From: Polaribacter sp. Hel_I_88
GTDB lineage: Bacteria; Bacteroidota; Bacteroidia; Flavobacteriales; Flavobacteriaceae
Length of the DNA stretch: 64,000 nucleotides
NCBI RefSeq assembly: GCF_000687935.1
Contig: NZ_JHZZ01000001.1
Location: 2,688,001 to 2,752,000, forward strand
Direction: 5' to 3'
The position numbers and the translations under genes were made by a program. Below are positions 17,690 to 26,837 of the stretch, in pieces (position 1 is the first letter of the stretch; each line of letters starts with the position of its first letter). The notes beneath the pieces were generated by a model. That model did no database searches. It had not been told where the DNA came from and was given only the letters and a program-made list of their open reading frames with translations.

Positions 17690-20600
17690 ATGGCATTTTT
17701 AAACGAATCACACATAGAAGAAGCAGATATTCAGTTTTTCGAATTAATTCTTGGATATGCTCATAAAGATGCCTGGGAGAAAAAACTAATTGGTAGGGAT
17801 AGTCTAAAAGATGTAGTTTTAAAAGAAGATTTAAGAACTGCTTTAATAAGACTAAATGATAGACTACCAAAAGAATGTATAGAATTTGCTATAGATGAAC
17901 TATCTAAAAGTAGAGTTAGTTTAACGCCGGTAATTGCAAATAAAGAAGTTTATCAATTAATAAAAAATGGAGTACCAGTTTCTTATCAAAATAACGAAGG
18001 TAGAGAAGAAAATGGATATGTAAAAGTATTAGATTTTGATGATGAAACGAACAACGATTTTTTAGTAGTATCTCAACTAAGTATAGAATATTTACAAACA
18101 GCAAATATTACCAGAAGACCAGATTTAATGTTATATGTTAATGGTTTGCCTTTGGTAATGATTGAGTTAAAAAATGCTACTGAAAAGGTAAAAGGAGGTT
18201 ATGACACCAACTTAAAACGTTATAAGAGAGATATACCACAGTTATTTTGGTATAATATGTTTGTATGTATTTCTAACGGTATAGAAACACGTGTGGGTTC
18301 TTTTAATGCACCTTGGGAGCATTTCTTTTCTTGGGTAAAACTAGAAGACACATCAGTTTCAAACACTCAATTAACACGTTTAGAAGTTGAAGCTGAAAGT
18401 AAAACTACTTCAAAAAGATTAAGTTTAAAATTATTTGGAGAGGGTTTATGTAATAAGAAAAACCTCCTAGATTATTTGGAGAACTTTGTTTTGTATCACA
18501 AAAATAAAGTGAAGATTATTGCTAAAAATCATCAATTTCTAGGTGTGAATAATGCAATAGAATCACTTAAAAATAAAGAAGGTAAAAAAGGAAAATTAGG
18601 TGTGTTCTGGCATACACAGGGTTCAGGAAAATCATATTCTATGATTTTCTTTTCTCAAAAAATTGAGCGTAAAGTAGAAGGGAATTGGTCATTTTTAATT
18701 GTTACAGATAGAACAGATTTAGACAGTCAGATCTATCGTAATTTCCAGGAAACAGAAGTTGTTTTAGAAACCAAAGAACAAAAAGAAAACTATTATAGAC
18801 CAAATAGTAGAAATAAACTAAGAGATTATCTTCAATCGAATAGATCATACGTTTTTAGCTTAATACATAAATTCGGAATAGAAAAAGGAAAAACATATCC
18901 GCAATTAACAGTGCGTGATAACTGGATAGTGATTGTAGATGAAGCGCATAGAACACAATATAAAGGGTATGGAGAAAATATGCGTATTGCTTTACCTAAT
19001 GCACAATACATTGCTTTTACAGGAACACCCTTATTAAGAAGTGAATTGACAAAAGATTGGTTTGGTCATTATGTATCTGAATACAACTTTGCACAAAGTA
19101 TAGAGGATGGTGCAACAGTGCCTTTGTATTATAAGAAGAGTGTACCTAGAGTGGAGCAAATTAATGAAGATCTTGTAGGGAATGCAGCAGAGATTTTAGA
19201 AAATGAGAATCTAACAGAAGAGCAAAAGAAAAAACTCGACAAGGAGTACTCAACGTTATTGCAAGTTGTAAGAAGAGAAGATCGTTTGCAAGAAATAGCA
19301 AAACACATTGTACAACATTATCCGTATCGTTTAAATGTAAAGAACGATGATTTAGAGAGAAAGCCAATGAAAGCTATGGTGGTTTGTATTGATAAATTCA
19401 CCGCAGTTAAAATGTTTCAGTTCGTTCAATTAGCTCAAAAAGAAGAAATAAAAGAATTAAGAAAGAAAATAGCCAGAGAAAAAGATCTAGAATTAAAGGA
19501 ACGCTATAAAGAGGCAATTACTTTTATGGAAGAAACTAGGATGTCTGCTGTAGTAAGTCAAGAAGGATCTGATAAAGAAGAAAAAGAAGTTTTTGAGAAG
19601 GAAGGATTAAATATTACTCCTCACAGAAAATTAATGGACTATCCAGATGAAGATGGTCGTAATATTGAAGATTACTTTAAAGATCCTAATAGTACGTATA
19701 GAATTGTTTTTGTGACAGCGATGTGGTTAACAGGTTTTGATGCACCTGCTGTTTCAACCTTATACATAGATAAACCACTCCAGAATCATACATTAATGCA
19801 AACAATAGCGAGAGCAAATCGAGTTATTGCAGGTAAAAAGAATGGTTTAGTTGTAGATTACTTTGGGGTATTTCGAAATCTTAAAAAAGCATTAGCAGAT
19901 TATGCAGAAGGAACTAAAGGGAAAGACACAATTGAAGATGATGAAGATTTTCCTGTAAAGGAGTTTGAAGAGCTTTTAGTGTTATTAGAGGAAGCTATTA
20001 TCCATACGAAAATATATTGTAAAGAATTAGGAGCAGATATTGATACCATTTTAAATTTAGGCGAAAAAGGTTTTAAAGAAGTCGAATTATTTCAGAAGTA
20101 TGCAAACATCATTTTAGAAAAAGATGAATATAAAAAACAACTAGGTTTATTTGTGAATACCATTGTTGGTTTATACGACTCTGCTAAGCCAGAAATTTAT
20201 GGATTCCCTCAAATTAAAAAAGGAAAAGATGTCCTAGAATATCTTCGTAAGGTAGTAGACAGACATGTCGATAAAGATGAAGCAATTGAAAGAGTAAAAA
20301 AGAGACTAGACAGTTTGTTAGATTCTAGTGTTGTTGGAAAAGGAGATTTAAACGAGACCCCTTACGAATATAATATTGTTAACTCTAAGCAAATTGATTT
20401 AAGTAAGTTAGATTTTTCTAAATTAAGAGCAGAGTTTCCAGAAAAGAAACATAAGAATATTCAATTTGCAGATTTAAGAGAATTATTGGAAATAAAATTG
20501 AAGCAGATGCTAGGACAAAACAAAACTAGAGGTTCGTTTTTAGAACGTTTTGAAAAAATTATTGAAGATTACAATTCAGGAAGTTTATCTATTGAAGAGG

Positions 20601-20977
20601 CTTATGAAGATTTGATGAAGCAGGCTGAAAGTATGTCTGAAGAGCAAGAAAGAGCTGCGAAAAATGATATGACTGAAGAACAACAAGAACTTTTTGACTT
20701 GTTGAAAAAAGAGAAACTAACAAAAGAAGAGGAAAAGAATGTAAAACTTGCTGCAACAGATTTGTTAAAAGTATTGTTTGATGCTGAGAATAAAATATTA
20801 ATTCAAGAATGGCATAAACAAAAAGCGACTCAAGAAATGGTAAGACAAGAAATAAAAAAAATCTTAAATAAAGAGTTACCTCAATCATACAATAGGAATA
20901 TTTTTGCCGAAAAAACAGAAATTATATTTCAACATTTTTATGATTTAGCAGAACAAGGGAAGGGTTTTGCTGCTTAA
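17690..20977 (+). CDS. hsdR: Type I restriction endonuclease HsdR
   Basis: 1095 residues. The N-terminal PD-(D/E)XK nuclease is marked by RRPDLMLYVNGLPLVMIELKNA, with Asp145, Glu159 and Lys161. The SF2 translocase follows, with Walker A HTQGSGKS (308-315), DEAH (417-420) and AFTGTPLL. Further helicase motifs include TAMWLTGFDAP and a QTIARANR motif VI. A C-terminal helical domain (about 790-1095) binds the MTase core. It translocates DNA and cuts unmodified DNA away from the recognition site. It is the last gene of the hsdM-hsdS-GHKL-hsdR operon and ends 23 bp before the retron promoter repeat. Confidence 0.95.
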   Translation: MAFLNESHIEEADIQFFELILGYAHKDAWEKKLIGRDSLKDVVLKEDLRTALIRLNDRLPKECIEFAIDELSKSRVSLTPVIANKEVYQLIKNGVPVSYQNNEGREENGYVKVLDFDDETNNDFLVVSQLSIEYLQTANITRRPDLMLYVNGLPLVMIELKNATEKVKGGYDTNLKRYKRDIPQLFWYNMFVCISNGIETRVGSFNAPWEHFFSWVKLEDTSVSNTQLTRLEVEAESKTTSKRLSLKLFGEGLCNKKNLLDYLENFVLYHKNKVKIIAKNHQFLGVNNAIESLKNKEGKKGKLGVFWHTQGSGKSYSMIFFSQKIERKVEGNWSFLIVTDRTDLDSQIYRNFQETEVVLETKEQKENYYRPNSRNKLRDYLQSNRSYVFSLIHKFGIEKGKTYPQLTVRDNWIVIVDEAHRTQYKGYGENMRIALPNAQYIAFTGTPLLRSELTKDWFGHYVSEYNFAQSIEDGATVPLYYKKSVPRVEQINEDLVGNAAEILENENLTEEQKKKLDKEYSTLLQVVRREDRLQEIAKHIVQHYPYRLNVKNDDLERKPMKAMVVCIDKFTAVKMFQFVQLAQKEEIKELRKKIAREKDLELKERYKEAITFMEETRMSAVVSQEGSDKEEKEVFEKEGLNITPHRKLMDYPDEDGRNIEDYFKDPNSTYRIVFVTAMWLTGFDAPAVSTLYIDKPLQNHTLMQTIARANRVIAGKKNGLVVDYFGVFRNLKKALADYAEGTKGKDTIEDDEDFPVKEFEELLVLLEEAIIHTKIYCKELGADIDTILNLGEKGFKEVELFQKYANIILEKDEYKKQLGLFVNTIVGLYDSAKPEIYGFPQIKKGKDVLEYLRKVVDRHVDKDEAIERVKKRLDSLLDSSVVGKGDLNETPYEYNIVNSKQIDLSKLDFSKLRAEFPEKKHKNIQFADLRELLEIKLKQMLGQNKTRGSFLERFEKIIEDYNSGSLSIEEAYEDLMKQAESMSEEQERAAKNDMTEEQQELFDLLKKEKLTKEEEKNVKLAATDLLKVLFDAENKILIQEWHKQKATQEMVRQEIKKILNKELPQSYNRNIFAEKTEIIFQHFYDLAEQGKGFAA

Positions 20978-21000
20978 ACAAGTATTTATAGATTAATACA

Positions 21001-21037
21001 TGTGCAAATACATTGCACAAAAGCAAATTATATTTGC
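21001..21037 (+). promoter_or_regulatory. Retron promoter with 7+7 inverted-repeat operator
   Basis: TGTGCAA (21001-21007) and TTGCACA (21013-21019) form a perfect inverted repeat around ATACA. The second arm overlaps the -33 TTG. A perfect Bacteroidota -7 box, TATATTTGC, follows at 21029-21037, with 17 bp between TTG and TTTG. Transcription would begin about 5-8 bp later, right where the retron a1 repeat starts (21049). The same repeat, with one compensatory change per arm, occurs at 26401. Confidence 0.8.
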
Positions 21038-21048
21038 ATAGTTCTTTG

Positions 21049-21323
21049 AAAAACCTGCTGTAAAATATTGATTTTTGCCAACTGGTAATTAAACTTTTAA
21101 GTTTTGTTTCAACGATCGGTTGGTATCTCAGTAATTATCCGACAACCGGAATTTCGGATACTGAGATGAATGTTATTTAAGGTTATTGTGTTAGCCTTTT
21201 AGAGTAACTTTTATAAATTATTCTTTTAAGATATATTTTTATTATTATTTCTTTTAAGATATATTTTTAAATTATTTTTTAAGTAATTTATTCATAAACA
21301 AAGAGTATAGCAGCAGGTTTTAA
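21049..21323 (+). ncRNA. Retron msr-msd non-coding RNA
   Basis: The a1 repeat AAAACCTGCTG (21050-21060) pairs exactly with CAGCAGGTTTT (21312-21322), giving the terminal a1/a2 stem that retrons need for priming. Inside are an msr-like region with CCAAC (21078-21082) pairing GTTGG (21119-21123), a nested AAACTT/AAGTTT hairpin, and a strong msd stem. In that stem ATCTCAG (21125-21131) pairs with CTGAGAT (21161-21167), and TATCCGA (21136-21142) with TCGGATA (21154-21160), around an 11-base loop. A 21-base direct repeat (21221-21241 and 21249-21269) lies in the AT-rich 3' part. The RNA ends 17 bp before the RT start codon and is preceded by its own promoter. Exact msr/msd boundaries and the branching G are not resolved. 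Confidence 0.82.
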
Positions 21324-21339
21324 AAGAATAAAAATAGTT

Positions 21340-22782
21340 ATGAAAATAGAAAAAGAACATATCAAATATATTCAAGACGAGTTCGCAACAATGCAATCTC
21401 GTGAAGATTTTTTAGATTTGCTAAACTATGCAAAACCATTAATTTATGGTGATAACTATATTCCATTTGAGCTAAAGCAAATTACCTATTATGCCAATCC
21501 CAAACGTTCACGTAAAGCCTACAAAGAATTTCAAATAAAAAAGAAATCTGGAGGTGTACGTACTATTTACGCCCCGGAAAATGGTTTAAAAACAATTCAG
21601 AAAACAATAGCTTTAATCTTGCAATGTGTTTTTGAACCTCACGAGGCAGCTAAAGGTTTTGTAATGGGTAAATCGATTGTAGACAACGCCAAAGATCACG
21701 TTGGGAAAAACTATGTGTACAATATCGATTTAAAAGATTTCTTTCCAAGTATAGATCAAGCAAGAGTTTGGGCATGCTTAAAATTAGCCCCATTTAATCT
21801 AATTGATCAGAAGACTTCTAAAGAATTTGATTTTAAAAAGTTAGAAACAGGAATTAGAAGATTTACAACAGAATTTGATGAAGAGATTTTTTATCAATTA
21901 AAAGGAGGAACATTTTTACTTGTAAATGATAAAAAAGGGAATTACAAAGCATATCAAAAAAGATTAAAAAAACTTGATAAAGATGTATTTAAAGACGCAG
22001 CAAAATATATTACTACGGATGCCAATTTAAAAGAGTTAGAAAAGCTTACCGTTCACAGAGAAAAATTAGCAAACATGATTGCATCTTTATCTTGTACAAA
22101 AATGCAAGTAGAAAGAAAAGATGAAAATGGTAGCTGGGTAAAAGTAATACGAAACGTTTTACCACAAGGAGCGCCTACTTCACCGGTGTTTTCTAATATT
22201 ATTTGTCAAAGATTGGATAAAAAACTTTCTGGAGTTGCCAAAAGATTTCATTTAAATTACACTCGTTATGCAGATGATATTACCTTTAGTTCTATGCATA
22301 ATGTATATCAAGAAAATGGTAAGTTTTTAAAAGAACTAACAAAGGTTATTAAAGGTCAAAACTTTGACATTAAAGAGAGTAAAACACGTTTGCAAAAAAC
22401 AGGGTATAGACAAGAGGTAACAGGTTTAATTGTAAACGATAAAGTTAATGTAAGAAAAAGGTATGTAAAGCAGGTTAGAATGTGGTTGTATTACTGGGAA
22501 AAATACGGCTACAACAAAGCGGAGTCTATTTTTTTGAAAGACTATTTTATTGATAAAGGTCACGTTAAAAATGCAAAGCCCAATTTTGGAAATGTACTGT
22601 CAGGAAAATTAGAATATTTAAAGATGGTAAAAGGATTTGAAAATACTACCTATTTATCTTTGAATAAACGTTTTGAGAAACTTCTTGGGGTAATCGATCC
22701 AATAGAAAGAATTTTAAACGAATGGGAAAATAACGGAATAGATAGCGCTATGAAAATTTATAAAACAGATATTCATGAGTAA
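21340..22782 (+). CDS. Retron reverse transcriptase
   Basis: 480 residues. Retron hallmarks are visible: the NAxxH motif NAKDH (116-120), IDLKDFFPSI (129-138), an insertion of about 110 residues, then LPQGAPTSP (274-282), the catalytic YADD (310-313) and the VTG motif (360-362) with downstream RNA-binding KRYVKQVR. It uses the msr-msd RNA as template and primer to make multicopy single-stranded DNA. The RNA lies immediately upstream and the gene overlaps the next one by 8 bp, so the partner is translationally coupled. Group II intron and DGR alternatives are unlikely because there is no maturase or variable-repeat context. Confidence 0.93.
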   Translation: MKIEKEHIKYIQDEFATMQSREDFLDLLNYAKPLIYGDNYIPFELKQITYYANPKRSRKAYKEFQIKKKSGGVRTIYAPENGLKTIQKTIALILQCVFEPHEAAKGFVMGKSIVDNAKDHVGKNYVYNIDLKDFFPSIDQARVWACLKLAPFNLIDQKTSKEFDFKKLETGIRRFTTEFDEEIFYQLKGGTFLLVNDKKGNYKAYQKRLKKLDKDVFKDAAKYITTDANLKELEKLTVHREKLANMIASLSCTKMQVERKDENGSWVKVIRNVLPQGAPTSPVFSNIICQRLDKKLSGVAKRFHLNYTRYADDITFSSMHNVYQENGKFLKELTKVIKGQNFDIKESKTRLQKTGYRQEVTGLIVNDKVNVRKRYVKQVRMWLYYWEKYGYNKAESIFLKDYFIDKGHVKNAKPNFGNVLSGKLEYLKMVKGFENTTYLSLNKRFEKLLGVIDPIERILNEWENNGIDSAMKIYKTDIHE

Positions 22783-24172
22783 TAAATTTCAATTTATACA
22801 GACCTTTCTTGAAAACGAGAAATTGAACTCTTCTCAAAAAGAACGGTTTTTGAAGTTAGTTTCTAAAGAGTTGAAAAAGTCCTCTGAGTCAGATGCGCAA
22901 GTTTTGGAGGAAATTAGGTTGATTAAAAAGAAATTGGACATAGAAACTCCTTTATACGATAAAAAAGAACCTTCATTGGATTTAACATTAAAAGAGCTAT
23001 TGAATGAAGATGATCTAAAGAAAATAAAAAATAAAAAAAATCTGAGTTTTAAGGATCAGGTAATTAAATCTAAATTAGAGGGAAATAAACAGGACTTTGA
23101 GGTTAACGAAAATGTTACCGATTTCGTCACTAAATACGATTGGGTTCCAAGTTATGTAAATCCAGCAGGTATTTATAAATATTTGCTAGATTATAATAAT
23201 AACTTAATATTAAAATCAACTTGTCATAAAATTGACAGTAATGAATTAAAGATAATAAACGAACATTGTGGTGTTGAGATCTATGATTTTAATAAACACT
23301 TGTTGATAATAAATGAAGCTTTTGAAATTCATGATAAAAAGTATGCACCAGCATTTATTAAAAGTTTTATAAGGCTTTATTTAACAGGCAAAGATTTCTA
23401 TGGGAATGAAATTGGGGCTATAGTAAAGGGTAAAAAATTAGGTTGGACAGAAGATACAATTGAATTTAGTTGGTCAAATGAAGAATTAAAAAAATGGGCC
23501 GAAAAGAATGTTACAATGCCGCCTTGTCCTAGTGAAGGACTTGCAAGGAAACATAAAAATTTAGGATTTGAATTTGAAGGTACAATCGAAAATTCTTATA
23601 AGAGAAACATCTCAACTTTTAGCAAACTAATTATACATTTTAAAAAAATGTTTCATATAAAATCTGATAATGCTTTAAGAAACTTAATAATTCAACAAAA
23701 TGAAATTAAAGAATGGAATGATAAAATTGAATTTATTATAAATGAAGAGGATTTTCCTTTAAATATAGAATTATTCACTTATGTTGAAAGAGTTGTTCAA
23801 GCATATAACAAAATAATAGAATTAGCACTAGAAAAAGCAACGGGAAAACCTAAAATTAAGCTCACTTTTCAAGAAGACGAAAAGGTTGTTGAGTTTAAAA
23901 TCCACCATTTAAATAATCGATTTTCAAAATCAAATATTGGTATAAAAGAAAGGCTTCATGGTCAGGTGTATAAGAACATAATTATTAATCAAATTAACGG
24001 CCTTTGTGATTTATTCGTTCATGCAGATTTAGACCAAAATAATTTTTTTAGATTTAATGTTTGGGATGAAAATTATAATAAAAAAGAACTTAGTAAAAAC
24101 CCTTTAAGTATTGTAACATCTAATACGCCTATTCATGGTGTAATACATATTCTGAGATTTAAAAAAAAATAA
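22775..24172 (+). CDS. Retron-associated protein, possible degenerate kinase-like ATPase
   Basis: 465 residues, not assigned to a known family. The N-terminal 75 residues are a coiled-coil/helical region (SQKERFLKLVSKELKK, EEIRLIKKKL). The middle (about 100-290) has mixed alpha/beta sequence with several Trp. The C-terminal 135 residues have the outline of a degenerate histidine-kinase HATPase domain: an N-box-like YVERVVQAYNKIIELALEKA, then KIKLTFQEDEKVVEFKIH, a helix with KNIIINQINGLCDLF, and NNFFRFNVW. Canonical G-boxes are missing, so ATP binding is doubtful. The 8-bp overlap with the RT gene and the receiver-domain protein just downstream suggest a kinase/receiver pair acting as retron effector. 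That is inference. Confidence 0.6.
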   Translation: MSNKFQFIQTFLENEKLNSSQKERFLKLVSKELKKSSESDAQVLEEIRLIKKKLDIETPLYDKKEPSLDLTLKELLNEDDLKKIKNKKNLSFKDQVIKSKLEGNKQDFEVNENVTDFVTKYDWVPSYVNPAGIYKYLLDYNNNLILKSTCHKIDSNELKIINEHCGVEIYDFNKHLLIINEAFEIHDKKYAPAFIKSFIRLYLTGKDFYGNEIGAIVKGKKLGWTEDTIEFSWSNEELKKWAEKNVTMPPCPSEGLARKHKNLGFEFEGTIENSYKRNISTFSKLIIHFKKMFHIKSDNALRNLIIQQNEIKEWNDKIEFIINEEDFPLNIELFTYVERVVQAYNKIIELALEKATGKPKIKLTFQEDEKVVEFKIHHLNNRFSKSNIGIKERLHGQVYKNIIINQINGLCDLFVHADLDQNNFFRFNVWDENYNKKELSKNPLSIVTSNTPIHGVIHILRFKKK

Positions 24173-24178
24173 AACACT

Positions 24179-26398
24179 ATGGTTTATCTGATTGATGATA
24201 AAAAAGAAAGACAAGAAAATGACTATAATTGGACTTTTAGTAAACTTAGCAATTACAAGGAAATTTTACACCCAATTTATAGTTTAGAGGAACTTCAAGG
24301 TAATAGTAGTAAGATTTTTAAAGAAGCTAAAGTGATTTTGTACCATGAATCTTTTATCGATAAATCTATTTTAAGTGATGAAGCTGCTCAAAAAAGAAAA
24401 GAGTTGACAGATTATGCACAAAGAGAAAACAAATACTTAGTTTATTTTAGTGGGGGTAGTGATACTCGATTATTGGAAAGGAATATTGCACATGTACCAG
24501 ATTTTATATTATATCAAAACCTTCATGTTTTTTTAAATGCTTATAAGAACAACGATTTAAATTTAAATTATTTATTATTTGGCTCTGATCCTAAATTAGA
24601 AGAAAAACTAAAAGTTAGGCAATTAGAATTAATTCAAGAAACGGAAAAAGAAGAAATAAAAGAAGTAAAAGGAAAACAAAATCTTTTTTTAAGACCTTTA
24701 GATGACTTTATTTCTAATCCAATTATAAATTCAGATAATGAAACACTTTGGGAAGCTTCGGATGATTATTTGAATGAATTTATAGAAGAAAATTTAAATG
24801 AGAAACCATATGATAATATTTTTATTCCATTATGTTTCGGAGATACATTATCAGATTTTAATGGGTTAAAATTAGCTATATATTTAAGATGTTGTAATAC
24901 TATAAATCAATGTTCTAATATTTATATATATGGCTTTGTGGGATTTAGTTCTTTAGTGAATCACTCGTACTTTGATGTTTTAAAGACAAAGAATGTTGAA
25001 TTGATAGACTTTTCCAAAAAATCGATACATCAATCAGCTATTTTATTTAAAAATAAAATTCAAGAAAATGAGCTTTCTAAGGAAATATCAAAAATAAAAC
25101 TAAGTCCTCCTAAAAAATATTTTGACTCACATAGCGTTGCAAATGAATGGGCTATTTATAGATGGTCAAAAACGATAAATGTCTCTGCTGAAAAGATTGA
25201 AGGTATTGAAAACAAGATTGAAAGTAACTTGTACTTTAAATATTTAAAAACAATATATCCAATAAATAATGCTAATGTTATTAGTGGTGATAAGCTAAAA
25301 ATAAACTATTCAGGAGATCCTAAAGTACTTTATATTGATGATGAAGCCGAAAAAGGATGGGAAGAAATCTTCGCTGAATTTTTTGGAGATAAAAACAACA
25401 TATATTTTGATTATTTAATTGAAGATTTTAAGAATCTTACTCAAGATCAATTAATAAAATCATCATTGCAGAAAATTAAAGAAGATGATATTGATTTAGT
25501 TTTACTGGATTTTAGGTTGTTACCAAGTGATTTTATTACAAAAAATTTAGAAGAAGTAACTGGTGTTAAGCTATTAAAAGAAATAAAGGAGTTAAACTCT
25601 GGAATTCAAGTGATAATCTTTTCAGCAACGAATAAAATTTGGAATTTACAAAAACTTCAAGATGCTGGTGCTGATGGTTTTATTTTGAAAGAATCTCCAG
25701 AAAATAGTTCTGATATTAATTTTACTAGTCGTTCAGTTATAAGAATGATTGAGTTAATTGAAGATTCATTACGTAAATCATTTTTAAAAAGGATTTATGA
25801 TCGGCTTAAGCCCTTGTTAAAATTAGTAGATTCTTCAATAAAGAAAAAACCTAAAAATTATAACTTAAATATTCAACAAACATATTTAATAAAATATCAA
25901 GATTATTTAGTTTCGGCAGATTATATTTTAAGAAAAAGCACTGATGAATTGAAATTTAGTTTTTTACAATTAGTATTAATTGTGGAAGATATAATTAAGA
26001 CGTTTTATATTTCAGATTCCATAGGTGATCATGCCGTAGAAGTTTCTTTATATGAAAAAGTAAAATGTGTTACTTTTCAGAATGAATCCCTAGTATTATC
26101 CTTAAAACCAAAAGGCGGTAATAACTTTAGTGAATTTTCACATGAAAATATGGTTTTAGATAAGGATTTAGGCAAGAAAAACTATCTAATGTTTAATAAT
26201 AAGTCGGATAGAATTCCTTTTAATTATAGACTTCACTGTGTATTATACTTTAAATATGAATTATCTTTAGAAGAGTGTTCTGCATTTTCAAATTTATATA
26301 GATTACGCTCAAGTTCTGTTGCGCATATGGGTGATAATAAAGTTGAATTTATTGACTTGGAAAAAGTAATAAAACTATTAGATATTCTAATAAGTTAA
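24179..26398 (+). CDS. Retron-associated receiver-domain protein with HEPN-like C-terminus
   Basis: 739 residues. Residues about 382-508 form a complete CheY-like receiver: VLYIDDEAE (acidic pair 387-388), VLLDFRLLP (phospho-acceptor Asp444), FSAT (Ser482, Thr484) and FILKES (Lys504). The N-terminus (VYLIDDKKERQ to about 120) looks like a second, degenerate receiver. The C-terminal about 200 residues are helical and end with NLYRLRSSSVAHMG, an R-x5-H pattern (Arg710, His716) typical of HEPN ribonuclease-like domains. It follows the kinase-like gene by 6 bp and ends just before the next operator. A phospho-switchable toxin is a possible reading. I do not recognise this architecture among described retron effectors. 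Confidence 0.68.
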   Translation: MVYLIDDKKERQENDYNWTFSKLSNYKEILHPIYSLEELQGNSSKIFKEAKVILYHESFIDKSILSDEAAQKRKELTDYAQRENKYLVYFSGGSDTRLLERNIAHVPDFILYQNLHVFLNAYKNNDLNLNYLLFGSDPKLEEKLKVRQLELIQETEKEEIKEVKGKQNLFLRPLDDFISNPIINSDNETLWEASDDYLNEFIEENLNEKPYDNIFIPLCFGDTLSDFNGLKLAIYLRCCNTINQCSNIYIYGFVGFSSLVNHSYFDVLKTKNVELIDFSKKSIHQSAILFKNKIQENELSKEISKIKLSPPKKYFDSHSVANEWAIYRWSKTINVSAEKIEGIENKIESNLYFKYLKTIYPINNANVISGDKLKINYSGDPKVLYIDDEAEKGWEEIFAEFFGDKNNIYFDYLIEDFKNLTQDQLIKSSLQKIKEDDIDLVLLDFRLLPSDFITKNLEEVTGVKLLKEIKELNSGIQVIIFSATNKIWNLQKLQDAGADGFILKESPENSSDINFTSRSVIRMIELIEDSLRKSFLKRIYDRLKPLLKLVDSSIKKKPKNYNLNIQQTYLIKYQDYLVSADYILRKSTDELKFSFLQLVLIVEDIIKTFYISDSIGDHAVEVSLYEKVKCVTFQNESLVLSLKPKGGNNFSEFSHENMVLDKDLGKKNYLMFNNKSDRIPFNYRLHCVLYFKYELSLEECSAFSNLYRLRSSSVAHMGDNKVEFIDLEKVIKLLDILIS

Positions 26399-26400
26399 TG

Positions 26401-26436
26401 TATGCAAATACCTTGCATACCTACATCGCAACTTTG
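26401..26436 (+). promoter_or_regulatory. Second copy of the retron-type operator-promoter
   Basis: TATGCAA (26401-26407) and TTGCATA (26413-26419) form a perfect inverted repeat around ATACC, overlapping a -33 TTG. The -7 box CAACTTTG (26429-26436) is one base off TAnnTTTG. Distances from repeat to -33 and -7 elements are identical to those at 21001. The element lies directly after the receiver gene stop and 26 bp before the next start codon. It should drive the four-gene operon that follows. Confidence 0.78.
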
Positions 26437-26462
26437 TAGCATAATTAGTAATCGAGATAAAA

Positions 26463-26816
26463 ATGCAACTAAAAGCGAAATTAATAGAATGTTTGCCAGT
26501 TCAAACAGGAACTAGTAAAAACGGAGAATGGAAAAAACAAGATATTATTGTAGAAACCTATGGACAGTACCCAAAAAAGGTTTGTATAACTATATGGGGA
26601 GATAAAATCAATCAGAATATTTTACAAGTAGGAAAAGAGCTAATCATAGATTTCGAGATTGAAAGTAGATCTTATAATAACAGATGGTATACAGATGTCA
26701 AAGCTTGGAAAATTAAACAAGCAGAAAGTACCATAGAAAATATAAAAAATGATCCAACACCAGTAAGTTTCGATGAAACTCAAATAGAAGAGAAAGAAGA
26801 TGATTTACCATTTTAA
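26463..26816 (+). CDS. DUF3127 SSB-like OB-fold protein
   Basis: 117 residues. A beta-rich N-terminal domain (about 1-85) carries QTGTSKNGEWKKQDIIVE and KKVCITIWGDK, the pattern of DUF3127, an OB-fold family related to single-stranded DNA-binding proteins. A short acidic tail ends in DDLPF, which mimics the SSB C-terminal tip that recruits partner enzymes. It is the first gene of an operon whose second gene is an SF1 helicase, 21 bp downstream. A role in coating ssDNA and recruiting that helicase is inferred. Confidence 0.82.
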   Translation: MQLKAKLIECLPVQTGTSKNGEWKKQDIIVETYGQYPKKVCITIWGDKINQNILQVGKELIIDFEIESRSYNNRWYTDVKAWKIKQAESTIENIKNDPTPVSFDETQIEEKEDDLPF

Positions 26817-26837
26817 TAACTTGTAAAACTAATTAAT

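Noticed and set aside
21221..21269. Two 21-base direct repeats as a small CRISPR or regulatory array
   Set aside because: Only two copies, AT-rich, no cas genes, and inside the retron RNA region.
21340..22782. Diversity-generating retroelement or group II intron RT
   Set aside because: No template/variable repeat pair, no maturase or HNH domain; NAxxH and VTG motifs plus a1/a2 RNA point to a retron.
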